Below, piece after piece: positions 32,412 through 41,379 of a stretch of DNA of 64,000 nt. This stretch comes from Clavaria fumosa. Taxonomy: Eukaryota > Basidiomycota > Agaricomycetes > Agaricales > Clavariaceae. Numbering within the stretch: the first letter of the stretch is position 1; the number at the start of each line of letters is the position of its first letter. The notes under the pieces were generated by a model. It saw only the letters and a program-made list of their open reading frames with translations, had not been told where the DNA came from and did no database searches. The position numbers were made by a program, and so were the translations under genes. The DNA lies in contig OX637794.1 of NCBI GenBank assembly GCA_951802425.1, positions 186,001 to 250,000 on the forward strand, written 5' to 3'.

Positions 32412-35048
32412 ATGAGCACAATGTCTCGCCATCTCAAAAAGCTCGTCGTCAAGAACAGAGTTGAGACTCAGTCACAAACTCCAATTGTGGCCGTGGCCAA
32501 TCTGACAGAGACGTCCACCATCAATCCTGCTGCCCCAATGCCCGAAGTTACAGTGCCAGTCAGTACACAACTATTATTTTCTTATCTAACGTTAATCCTT
32601 TGGCCAAAGCGGGTTATTAGCCTTTGGTGTCTCGTTGATACTGATACTACGCCATTCGAGGTCGACGTCCCTGTCGATTTCAAAGTGAACCGATTGAAGG
32701 AGCTCATCAAGGAGAAAGGGGTTGACATTCCCTTCGCCAAAGATCTTGTCCTTTGGAAAGTGCGTCGTCGATAAGACCTGCTTAAGCGTCGACGCTAATA
32801 CCGTCTTGGTCCTACTGTCCTGGTGCTCCTGAAGGTGGGTTGTCGGTTCCATGTCGTCATCGATACGACAACATCAGTGTCAAGGCTCATACTGTTGTTG
32901 CAGCTCAATCTCGATGTAGCAGAACCTATAGGTCCTGACAACACTTTGGCGACGCGCATACAGTCACGCGGTACTGATATTTCCAAATTCACTATGAGGC
33001 TGAGCAGTGAAATGAAACTATCGGCCATCCTTCGTCAACTTCCTCCGGAGGATTGTCTCCACATCATCGTGCAGCTACCGACGGGTAAGTGCGGTGGTTG
33101 TGTTGTATGAGCAAAGCTGACGATATTTTGCATGGCCACCCTCAATTGACATTGCTTCCCTCGCCGCCGCTCCGATGTTGGTTCGTCACCATGTCTACTT
33201 CCCCTCCTCTTCTTTTTCCCCTATGCTTCATCCGCTTCTGTTTCCCTACATTTCAATTCCCTCGCCCTATCAATTTGTCTCATTTTCAACATGTCCGTCA
33301 AATGATACCCTTAATGACCTCCCTTTCTTTGCCGCTTCGCATCTCATATCCTGCTATCTCAATCTTAATGGTTCGACCCTCCGTTTGGGATGCTCTGTAC
33401 ATTCTCTCGCTGCCTCACATGATGTTTGTTCGATTCTGCTATCGCTATCGTACATTTTCCATCATCGCGGCCCGTTACTCCCATCCTTTGGCTGGCATCG
33501 TCTCTCTTTTCTCGCTCCTTCCACTCACTTCGTGGCCGCCCGTTCATTTTTCCGCCTTGTCATTGCTCCCCCGCGGCCGTCTCGCTGCTCCTCTCTCCGC
33601 AGTTCCTACAACAAAGAGAACCCGATCCCCGAGCCCTGACCTCGCAAATAAGCGTCAGTTTCTGGCAGAAAACACACCAAGCATCGCTCCCTCGACTGGT
33701 GCAGAACCATCGGAGTTTTTCAAACATCAAAAACCAGAACGTGCATGGCTCTACTGCAACCTTCCGCCGACTGTGGAATGCTTTCCTACCACCCTTGTGT
33801 CTGATATCCTAGCAAAATTTGTCGATGACTGCATGAACCACAATCCCGAAGCTATCGACAACAGGCTGGCCTTGGAGTTGAAGCTTGTCATGTCCAATTA
33901 CTACAGAACGGAGGCATCGCGAGCGGCCAAATTTCGCCAAGCCGTACTCAATTGCTATGGCATTGACCTCCAGGCCGCAGCCATTGGTGAATCTGGCTTC
34001 CATAGTGATGGTCACGTCATGGAAGGTCCCTTTGTGTGCGTCTTATTGGAAGCCAAGAATTACACTGCTGCCACCAAAGCATTTATTCAAGCCGGTCTTT
34101 ACTATCGTCAACTGACACAACAAGTTTTGACGGCGGTTCAGCACTCTCCACTACCTTGTCTCATCATGTACTACTTTGGTGCGTAGTGTTTTTGACAAAT
34201 GTTTATCACCTAATACAACATTTGCAAAAGGTCCATACCTTGGATTCGCTGGGATTGTGTCGAGGGCCTCCGCGGTACATTACGAAGTCCTCACTCCTAT
34301 CATTCCACTTCTCTGGCAGTCGCACAATGTCCATATGCATGCCATGACAGCCCGCTACCTCGGTGCTTTTAGACTCGCTGCTACCCGGTTGAAGAATTAC
34401 TACAAATCACTGTCACAGCTGCGCTTCCACGACTTCCATGACCACGATCCTGACTTCCCTTACATTCGTGCATATCGTTGTCTTCCGGGCCCGGAAATCC
34501 GTTTTAAGTACAAGTGTCAACTCTATCCCCGCACTCCCATATTCCTCGTGGAACGAGAAGCTGATCACCAACCAATGTGTGTCAAGTTTGTGCGTCGTTA
34601 TTCTGAAGCACTCCATCGGCACTGTGCTGCAAAAGGGATGGCACCCACACTCCATGCATGCTTCTCAATTGCGGGCGGTTGGACAGTGATTGTAATGGAG
34701 ATGATAAAAGAACCATATCGCCTATACTCACAAATATGCTGTGATCAAAATCAAGATACCCCAAATGCGACTCAGCTACGTTGTGTCTTCGAGGAACTTC
34801 TGCAAGGATTGAACGACGCTAACCTCATCCATGGTGACCTCCGTGATGTCAACATGTTTGTTCGCACGGATGGGTGCAATGAACATCTGGTCAAAATTGT
34901 GGATTTCGACTGGGGTGGGATTGCTGGGGAGGTGAGATATCCAGTGAATGTCAGCCGCACAAATATTTGGCGGCCTGATGGTGTGGATGATGGTCGGTTG
35001 ATTATGCATAATCATGACAAGCAAATGCTTTATAAACTTTTGGAGTAA
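32412..35048 (+). CDS. Crinkler-like protein: Ubl-type N-terminus, PD-(D/E)XK-like nuclease, kinase-like domain
   Basis: Model of four exons: 32,412-32,759, 32,904-33,084, 33,603-34,178 and 34,231-35,048, with GT-AG introns of 144, 518 and 52 bp that all preserve frame; 640 aa, no internal stop. Residues about 70-176 match the Crinkler N-terminal Ubl-like domain (S-L-W-C-L-V-D, L-K-E-L-I-K, L-V-L-W-K, H-I-I-V-Q). A Ser/Pro/Arg linker follows (about 177-215). Residues about 235-400 carry D312 ... E326-A-K328, the PD-(D/E)XK nuclease pattern. Residues about 465-610 carry a kinase-like set: K487, H-G-D-L-R-D-V-N (569-576) and D-F-D-W-G-G (593-598). In known Crinklers this Ubl-nuclease-kinase order is read as an effector/toxin-type protein acting in nuclei; the role here is inferred. 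The first 69 residues and the 518-bp pyrimidine-rich intron are the least certain parts. No signal peptide is seen. TATA-like CATATATAC lies about 25 bp before the ATG. Confidence 0.78.
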
Positions 35049-36008
35049 GTTTTGGAGTAAGGTAACTTTTGTTGTAGGGCTACCTTTATGAGAAGGGTGG
35101 ACTTTGGTGACCTTGCTTATGTTTGCTTGCCAGAGTACAAACAAATCAAAACTTTCTCTGTATACTGTAGGAGATCAGCAAGACAAAACTAAAAAGTATT
35201 GAAACAGAGAAGCAGAAGTTGCAGCTGAGTGCTCTTGTAACAATAACTTAATCTGAGATATATCTAACAGGAGTCTACATTAGCCACTGAGTGTCTGAGC
35301 AATTTAGACAAGACATTCCAATTCAGAAAAGTCCAAATAAGTAGATATGCAGGCAGCTCCACCCCAAAGAAGCATATTGCTGCAGGACAGTGGAAAGCCA
35401 GGCAATGCAACACAACAAACCAATTGCAGGGACAATATGGAACCCCAAAACTCCAAAATACAAGCAACACCCCAACCACCCCTGTCAATTGCTTTTTCGC
35501 TCTGATAACTTCTCTCTTCATTGCTAGGCAGCCACTAGACACTCATACACTCTGCACATACCTGGGTGCTCAGCGGGATTCTGCACCCAGCACGCCTTGA
35601 AAATTGGCCAGAGAACAGTCCATGAGTGAGAGGTCAGCAGCACCAGGGGTGTCAGCAGTTGGACAGCGTGGCTGGCGCCCATATGCTATATCCATGACCA
35701 CCACTGCAGTTATCTTGTGGTGATTGAAGGGGTGGTCTCTAGTGACCATCTAGAAGTGCAAAGGTCATATAGAAATTGAAACAGTTTAATGTCATGCCCT
35801 CACCTCAACACCCAACATAGCAAACAAGCATCAGGAAAAACCTCTATTGCTTATTATGTTAATTAGTAATTTATTAGCTGGCATTTAGGATAATAAGTCA
35901 TAATAAAGCTGCCTCCTCTCTAAAATGTACTATTTTTCCTAAAAAAGCATTTTAAGTTCAAATTAGAATGTGATTAAACTGATTTAGACATATTTAGGAT
36001 TAAGCATG
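35049..36008. other. Non-coding stretch between the Crinkler gene and element A
   Basis: AT-rich, few CpG. The minus frame at 35,264-35,542 is Leu/Cys/Phe-rich without a recognisable domain. TGTAGGAGATCAGC at about 35,166 could be an LTR start, but no partner copy is present. Confidence 0.5.
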
Positions 36009-36299
36009 TATCAGACTGGGTCTCACACAACTTAAGGGTAAGGTCATGATGACAATACTAAGATAAGGGGAAAAGAGTACAAAAAAGGAAATGACAAAGT
36101 ACTTATAGTGAGAGCTTCGGCACTTGCCAGCATTCCCATGCTCAGACCCTCAGATCATGTGATGCACCAAAGCACAGGTTAGGTGACTTTGGTGATTACA
36201 TAATCTGACCCCAGCCACAGGTCATGTGACCTTCCAACAACCTTCTCTAGTTTCTCCACAACTCCTCTTCTTGGATGGCTTAGGTAAGCAATCCTAACA
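36009..36299 (-). mobile_element. 3' LTR of element A
   Basis: 291 bp, TATCAGACTGGG...CCTAACA on the plus strand; the family end is TGTCAGAC...CCTGACA, so both ends carry G-to-A/C-to-T-type changes. Followed by ATCACCCTCTTAAGG, i.e. the polypurine tract AAGAGGGTGA on the element strand. Confidence 0.85.
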
Positions 36300-36301
36300 T
36301 C

Positions 36302-36914
36302 ACCCTCTTAAGGCTGGGCATCTTGACCTGCCAACTTCGCTTTCTCAGGGTACTGCTGGAAGAAGTTGTGGAGCGGCATCGCCACATTGGTGAGGTTCCA
36401 CCAAGGCCCCCAGGTATTCTCCTCTACAGGGTATCCCAACCACTTCACCAGGTACTTCACCCCATGTCCCACCTTCTTGACATCAAGGATAGCTTCAACA
36501 TTGTACTCCAGGTGGTCATCCTTGATTGTGACAGGGGGCAGTGGTGGAGGATTCTGGGAGGCAAAGAAAGGAGTGATATAGGGAGTGAGCAGCAACTCAT
36601 TGAAGACAGGGTGGATGCACCCAGCCAGACCAAGTCTCGCTCAGCATACTTACAACTCGGGTGCTTCCCAGCATTGTAGCTCTTTTTCATTGCTGCCACC
36701 GCTTTCTCCATAGCCTCTGTGGCTGCTCTTCGAGATTCTGTGAGCTTGGCCATCCACTCATCTGCCGCTGGGTTTACTTCTGTGGGAGGCCAGATTCCAC
36801 CATTCCAGGGGTGTCAGCCATACTTGAGGAAGAAAGGCATCTGTGTCTGTCCCATTGCTGAGTGCTCATGATTGTTAAGAGCAAACTCTGCAGTGGACAA
36901 CCATTCAGCCCAGT
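36302..36914 (-). pseudogene. Element A Pol C-terminus: integrase end and chromodomain
   Basis: 36,308-36,595 reads the chromodomain (D-H-L-E-Y-N-V-E-A-I-L-D, Y-L-V-K-W-L-G-Y-P-V-E-E-N-T-W-G-P). 36,596-36,914 reads integrase C-terminal sequence in shifting frames up to the B insertion point at CCAGT. The matching other half starts at 52,553. Confidence 0.8.
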
Positions 36915-37217
36915 TGTCAGACTTAGTCTCATGCTCACACAACTTAACGTAAGGTCAATGATGACGATACTAACATAAGGGGAAAAGGGTACAAGTAAGA
37001 AAAGGACGAAGTATATATAGCAAGCGCTTTGGGAGTTGCCGGCATTCCCATGCTCGGACCCGTGCGTCACGTGATGCGCCCAGGCCCGGGTCACGTGATT
37101 TTTCCATTACGTAATCTGCCACCCATTCGGGTCACATGACTCATCCACAATCTTCCCGCAACTCTTTTGCAATCCTTTCTTGGCCTTTCCAGCCTGCTTA
37201 TGTAAGCAATCCTGACA
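36915..37217 (-). mobile_element. 3' LTR of element B
   Basis: 303 bp, TGTCAGAC...CCTGACA. Followed by TCACCCCCCTCTTAAGG: polypurine tract AAGAGGGGGGTGA on the element strand. Contains GTATATATA, the minus-strand TATA box, and GATACTAACATAAG, the predicted transcript start. Confidence 0.92.
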
Positions 37218-37228
37218 TCACCCCCCTC

Positions 37229-37725
37229 TTAAGGCTGGGTGTCTCGACCAGCTAATTTTGCTTTGTCGGGGTGTTGCTGAAAGAAGTCCCGGAGCAACAG
37301 TGTAACGTTAGTGAGGTTGCGACGGGGCTCCCAAGTGTTCTCCTCCACTGGGTATCCCAACCACTTCACCAAATACTTCACTCCCTGTCCAACCTTCTTG
37401 ACGTCAAGAATTGCCTCCACATCATACTCCAAGTGGTCGTCGTCAATCGTGGGGGGTGGGGGTGGAGGCAAGTTCTGGGAAGGGAAAGAGGGGGCAACAT
37501 ATGGAGTGAGTAGCAGCTCATTGAAGACTCGGTGAATGCGCCATGCTCGAGGGAGCTTGAGCCGGTACGCAGCTGGTCTGACCTTTTCTTCAATGGTGAA
37601 GGGTCCCGCGCATTTGTTATCAAGCTTCTTGGAGGGTCAATCCATTTTCAGGTTCCGAGTGTCCAGCCAGACTAAGTCCCCTTTTGAGTATTCATGACTC
37701 GGGTGCTTTCCCTTATCATAGCTGG
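37229..37725 (-). pseudogene. Element B Pol C-terminus with chromodomain, cut by element E
   Basis: 37,229-37,471 reads the chromodomain (D-D-H-L-E-Y-D-V-E-A-I-L-D, W-L-G-Y-P-V-E-E-N-T-W-E-P). 37,472-37,725 reads the post-integrase region in a shifted frame. E's left TSD (CCTTC, 37,726-37,730) ends it; the upstream part continues at 46,929. Confidence 0.82.
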
Positions 37726-37865
37726 CCTTCTGTCATGAAAGCGTCGTCCGTACTACCAGGCCAGCAAATTTCAATCCTTTAACTTAAGAAACACCATGCA
37801 AATCAGGCGAACAAGGGGCTAAACCCCAACTATATATTTTATCGCAAGATAAGTACAATACTTAT

Positions 37866-38790
37866 CTACACGAAAGAGAGCCAAGACCCCTCTTCATCAA
37901 GGGAGGAGCCCGAGGTGCCGTACTCAGACCCCCAAGACTCCTCTTCCCATGACTCATCTGAAGAGTCTGAGAAGTCAGACTCACCCACGAACCCGAGAGC
38001 TACCCTCAAGGGATGGGAGGCAAACTGACCATCCCAGATTCCCGCCTCCAGGGCAGCCTCTCGCAGATCTCGCACAGCGCCGAGAGAACCTCCGTCGTCC
38101 AGAGTAGGAGACGGGAGGGGGGAATAGGCGGGGGGGAGGTCAACGGTAGGAAGGGAGGGCGACGGAGGAGGCGCCACCAACGGGGTATCCAGAGGTTGGG
38201 GATCTGGACCTGGGGACGGTAAGCCGGGTGTACAGGACCAGAACCAATCTCAGCCCAATCCTGCCCACCTTGGTACCAAGTACCTTGGTCACCCCAAGGG
38301 GTGGTGGCCCAGGCAGTTGGCGAGGGAGGGCGGGGAGGAGCCCAGTCCCAATCTATAAAGAATCAGACTTACTGGAGATAGAGAGAAGCAGCTCAGCTAA
38401 CTCACCATGAGGGTCCTCGAGAAGGTCACAGATACGTCGGTAAGGACCTTGGGTCAAGGAGCAATCCTTGACAAGGTGGGAGGGATCCCCACAGGCGAAG
38501 CATCGGTCGAGGACCCAGTAGAGGTCCGCATCGGCGGGGACGAGTTGAACCCACCAGTGGAAGGTATCGCAAGAGAGCTTGATTCCAGTACGAGGAGCGA
38601 AGAGGGAGGAGCTGTGGAAGAACTCGACAAGGTGGTGGCCTTGGAAGCACATAGCAGGCAGACTCTGAAGGGACGACGAAAGGAGGAAGACCGTCCTTTT
38701 ATCCAATAACCGCCACAGACTGATCTCGACCTCGATTGGGCAAACCCCTATCCACCAGACATGATCACCCCTAAGAAGATCTCTGATCAA
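37866..38790 (-). CDS. Antisense spliced zinc-knuckle gene in the 5' LTR of E
   Basis: Exon 1 38,790-38,373, intron 38,372-38,210 (GTAAGT...CCCCAG, 163 nt), exon 2 38,209-37,866; the join keeps frame and gives 253 aa. Residues 97-110 are C-F-A-C-G-D-P-S-H-L-V-K-D-C, a perfect C-x2-C-x4-H-x4-C knuckle as in Gag nucleocapsids. Before it is a Trp-rich region (S-C-D-T-F-H-W-W-V-Q-L-V-P-A-D-A-D-L); after it a Pro-rich stretch and an acidic, Ser/Trp-rich tail. It runs opposite to the element's own transcript, in both LTRs. Role unknown; RNA or DNA binding is inferred from the knuckle. It could derive from a captured Gag-like ORF. Splice sites fit well, but transcription is unproven. Confidence 0.6.
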
Positions 38791-38898
38791 AGATCAGTTT
38801 CACTCGATCACTGCATCACACCGATCGATCAAGTGATCATGACTCAGAACAGCTCGATCACAGATCAGCTGACCCTCCGATCATATCCCCAACAAGAT
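38763..38898. promoter_or_regulatory. GATC-motif cluster between antisense gene and sense TATA box (E LTR)
   Basis: 12 GATC tetramers in 136 bp, several as TGATCA or CGATCGATC. The cluster overlaps the antisense gene's first codons and lies upstream of the sense TATA box, where a shared bidirectional control region would be expected. Repeated at +7,404 in the 3' LTR. Confidence 0.45.
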
Positions 38899-39099
38899 CA
38901 GATGCAGCCGACATGATATAATGCATCGAAGCGGGGACCCTATCTGATCGCGGATGACATCATCATCACAAGGATCCCAACAAAGATCGACACTGCTCAG
39001 ACTCATCATCCCAGTGCAAGCGCGCAGCTTTCCTGATCATCTATCAGATTCCGATATTTAATCAATGACTCATACATCACGTACAGCCTATAGCTAGAG

Positions 39100-39145
39100 T
39101 ATATAAGACCTGAGACCAACCCACATGTACCCTAGCTTCGATCTT
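39100..39145 (+). promoter_or_regulatory. E sense promoter: TATA box and predicted transcript start (R)
   Basis: TATATAAG at 39,100-39,107. AGCTTCGATCTT begins 34 nt downstream of the first TATA base and matches the reverse complement of the primer-binding site, as the 5' end of a self-priming transcript should. Confidence 0.7.
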
Positions 39146-39182
39146 TTCGTCTATACACTTACTTGAGAGACCTCAACTAAGT

Positions 39183-40022
39183 CTGACAGCAAACGTCGCT
39201 GCTGAGAACTTCGCACTGGAAGGATTCGTCTTCCCGCCTTTAAGGTCGCAAGTCATCCCTCCTGAGAGTTTCACCAGCCACCCATCGATTGAGCAGAACC
39301 TCTATCGGTTCGAGTATTACCAAAGGTATACAAGGACTTGGATAAAGGACCGACTACTCCGAGCCAATCCCCAGACTTATTACCAGACACTTCGACTACT
39401 GCAGGAGTATTCCCTGCATATCGAGAGACAAGTCCGCCAGGACTATCGACTAGCATTAGAAACTGAACAGACCCTTCGCTCTACCCTTGCACACCAAAGG
39501 GGTTTTGCTGTCACAAGCCCGACACAAGATCGAAGCTCTTCAGTAAGCCTAGAGCGAGAGAGAGAACCGGATTGGGAGACCACAGACACCTCTGAAGAAA
39601 GACGAGAGAGACTACCTCGAAGAAGAAGAAGACACGTTGACCCAGACGATTCAGATATCTCTGTTACCAATTTGGAACAGAACGTAGTGGGACGAGTCTT
39701 AGACGCCGCAGTATTGTGGACACGACCTTTAGGGAGAGTAATACCCCCCAGAAGCATTCAGAGGAGAACCGCACATCGGAACCTGCAAGTATTATACACT
39801 GCCCAGGAAGGGATAGCAGAGCGAGAAAGAAATCCAGTCATCTCATTTGTACCCGCACTCGAGTTTAAACACCAAGACTACGCCAACCTAGGGTACCCAA
39901 TCACCTGGCTTGACGCACTCAGAGCAGAAGTACAGATCGAGCGTAACCCGGAAGGAAGGATCATAGAGATCATTTGCAGGAACCCGCACGAAAGAAGAAG
40001 TCATACCGATGAGCTCCGTTAA
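39183..40022 (+). CDS. E leader reading frame without ATG, spanning U5 and the internal region
   Basis: The frame read from 39,183 to TAA at 40,020-40,022 has no stop (279 codons from a CTG) and is in fact open from about 39,123, but contains no ATG. It crosses the LTR end and the primer-binding site. The product would be Tyr/Arg/Gln-rich, then Arg/Glu/Asp-rich, with protein-like composition (about 116 codons after a TTG at 39,672). It overlaps the first 14 bases of gag, ATGAGCTCCGTTAA-type. Could be a non-AUG-initiated N-terminal Gag part, a separate leader protein, or a chance open frame. Confidence 0.4.
   Translation: MTANVAAENFALEGFVFPPLRSQVIPPESFTSHPSIEQNLYRFEYYQRYTRTWIKDRLLRANPQTYYQTLRLLQEYSLHIERQVRQDYRLALETEQTLRSTLAHQRGFAVTSPTQDRSSSVSLEREREPDWETTDTSEERRERLPRRRRRHVDPDDSDISVTNLEQNVVGRVLDAAVLWTRPLGRVIPPRSIQRRTAHRNLQVLYTAQEGIAERERNPVISFVPALEFKHQDYANLGYPITWLDALRAEVQIERNPEGRIIEIICRNPHERRSHTDELR
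39526..39537 (+). promoter_or_regulatory. E primer-binding site, self-priming type
   Basis: AAGATCGAAGCT, starting one base after the LTR end, is the perfect reverse complement of 39,134-39,145. No TGG start matching a tRNA 3' end is present. Confidence 0.75.
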
Positions 40023-41379
40023 AGAAGATATTCCAGGGAGCAAGGGAGGGGCAAAGATTGCCACGGCCTATACAGCAGAGAGACAGACTTCACTGATGGC
40101 ATCAAGTCTAGAAGAAGACATCTTCAAGAAGGAAAGAGAGTTTGAAGCCAGAATGGCCGTACACAGGGAAGAAGAAGCCACATATAGGGCAAGGATGGGA
40201 CTACCAGAGGTGGAGACCTCCGTGAGTGCAGAACGAGAATACTTTATACCCAAGCAGGAACCGACAACACCAACACCAGCACCAAAGGGCAAAGGAAGGG
40301 TCACCATGTCGACAGATCCCTTCGAAGGAGTAAAGGAAGGCACCACACCTGCAGCAGAGTTTAACCCCTTCACCTTACCAAGAGGGACCGGAAGCAAACC
40401 ACCAGGTGGAGGCCCACCAGGGAGGGACCCTTCTGGGAGTGAACCTTTCGGGAAGAGACCGCCAGGAGGGGAACCACCAGGTGGGGGCCCACCAGGAAGA
40501 GGTCCACCAGGAGGAGGCCCACCAGGAGGAGGCCCACCAGGAGGAGGATACCCAGGAATGATCGGAATGCCAGAGAGAATAGGAATACCTAAACCACCAA
40601 AGCCAACACCCCCTGTCCCATTTGATGGAGAGCGAGAGAACTGGGGACCATTCGTGGTGCAGGCATACCTGTATTTCGCAGCATACCCATTCTATTTTGG
40701 AACAGGTCAAGACGAAGCGAGGTGCCTACAGTTCCTGCGATGGTTTGAAGGACCTGTAGTGAAGACTTGGGCCTATGGATTATTGACAACAATAGGGACC
40801 CCGCAGCCACATCCCTTTCTCAACGATTGGAACGCGCTCCTTGAGGAAGCTGCCAAACTCTGGGGTCCCATCAATGAACCACAGATGGCCAGAACAAAAC
40901 TCAGGGAACTCAGACAAGAGAAGACAGTATCTGAGTACCACGCCATGTTCACCAGATGGTCAGTACCAAGTGGATACAATGAAATCGCCTTAGGAGAGAT
41001 GTTCTACCACGGATTGAAGCCAGCAATCAAGGATCTCCTGGTGCATGTCGAGAGACCAGAGACGGTGTCCGGACTGCTTGGAGTGGCCATTCAGTATGAA
41101 CAGAGTATCCTAACAAGAATCAGAGAAAGGGGGCCAGTCTGGAAGATGCCCAGACAACCCTTCAAAGGAGAGACAGCTAGGGGAGACATGAACAGAGTGG
41201 CGATCAAAGCCTCAAGACTCGCCCCAGCAGAACGGATGAGACGACTCAAAGAAGGAACATGTTTTATTTGTGACCAGAAAGGACACCTTGCTCGTGAGTG
41301 TCCTCAACGACAGAAAATGCAAATCCGAGGAACAGCAAACGAAGAAACCAAGAAAGAAGAGGATTTTCAGGAAGGTTGA
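40009..41379 (+). CDS. gag: Element E Gag (capsid and zinc knuckle), 456 aa
   Basis: Charged N-terminus (about 1-120), a collagen-like run of G-G-G-P-P-G repeats (about 124-186), a capsid-type helical domain (about 205-370: F-D-G-E-R-E-N-W-G-P-F, F-Y-H-G-L-K-P-A-I-K-D) and a CCHC knuckle starting at C418 (C-F-I-C-D-Q-K-G-H-L-A-R-E-C). Gag packages the element RNA into virus-like particles. ATG at 40,009 overlaps the stop of the leader frame. The protease frame overlaps its last 82 bases in the -1 frame; I saw no canonical slippery heptamer there. Confidence 0.88.
   Translation: MSSVKEDIPGSKGGAKIATAYTAERQTSLMASSLEEDIFKKEREFEARMAVHREEEATYRARMGLPEVETSVSAEREYFIPKQEPTTPTPAPKGKGRVTMSTDPFEGVKEGTTPAAEFNPFTLPRGTGSKPPGGGPPGRDPSGSEPFGKRPPGGEPPGGGPPGRGPPGGGPPGGGPPGGGYPGMIGMPERIGIPKPPKPTPPVPFDGERENWGPFVVQAYLYFAAYPFYFGTGQDEARCLQFLRWFEGPVVKTWAYGLLTTIGTPQPHPFLNDWNALLEEAAKLWGPINEPQMARTKLRELRQEKTVSEYHAMFTRWSVPSGYNEIALGEMFYHGLKPAIKDLLVHVERPETVSGLLGVAIQYEQSILTRIRERGPVWKMPRQPFKGETARGDMNRVAIKASRLAPAERMRRLKEGTCFICDQKGHLARECPQRQKMQIRGTANEETKKEEDFQEG

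Larger units (their letters stand above)
37731..39524 (+). mobile_element. 5' LTR of element E
   Basis: TGTCATGAAAG...GCCCGACA. Sense TATA box at 39,100-39,107 (TATATAAG). The predicted transcript start AGCTTCGATCTT (39,134-39,145) is the exact complement of the primer-binding site. Upstream, 38,763-38,898 holds 12 GATC motifs. The U3 part carries the antisense gene. Unusually long for a fungal gypsy LTR. Confidence 0.95.

Noticed and set aside
32559..32620. A 62-bp intron (GTCAGT...TTATTAG with a CTAAC branch) in the first Crinkler exon
   Set aside because: Removing it shifts the frame to an immediate stop for the upstream ATG frame.
33089..33600. Protein-coding reading of the 512-bp pyrimidine-rich stretch as part of the Crinkler exon
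   Set aside because: Flanking GTAAGT donor and CTCTCCGCAG acceptor keep frame when it is removed, and the Crinkler domain motifs join only across it. Its length is unusual, so it is kept as an uncertainty, not a finding.
35160..35600. An LTR starting TGTAGGAGATC downstream of the Crinkler gene
   Set aside because: No second copy, no matching end and no flanking duplication in the window.
38407..38709. Plus-strand 100-aa open frame in the E LTR
   Set aside because: Lies opposite the antisense gene, lacks a recognisable motif and is best explained as its shadow.
40375..40710. Minus-strand Trp/Ser-rich frame opposite the E gag repeats
   Set aside because: Antisense of the GGGPPG repeat; composition artefact.
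41298..41379. A canonical -1 slippery heptamer in the E gag-protease overlap
   Set aside because: Looked for X XXY YYZ in the gag frame over the 82-bp overlap and found none; the shift mechanism for E remains open.
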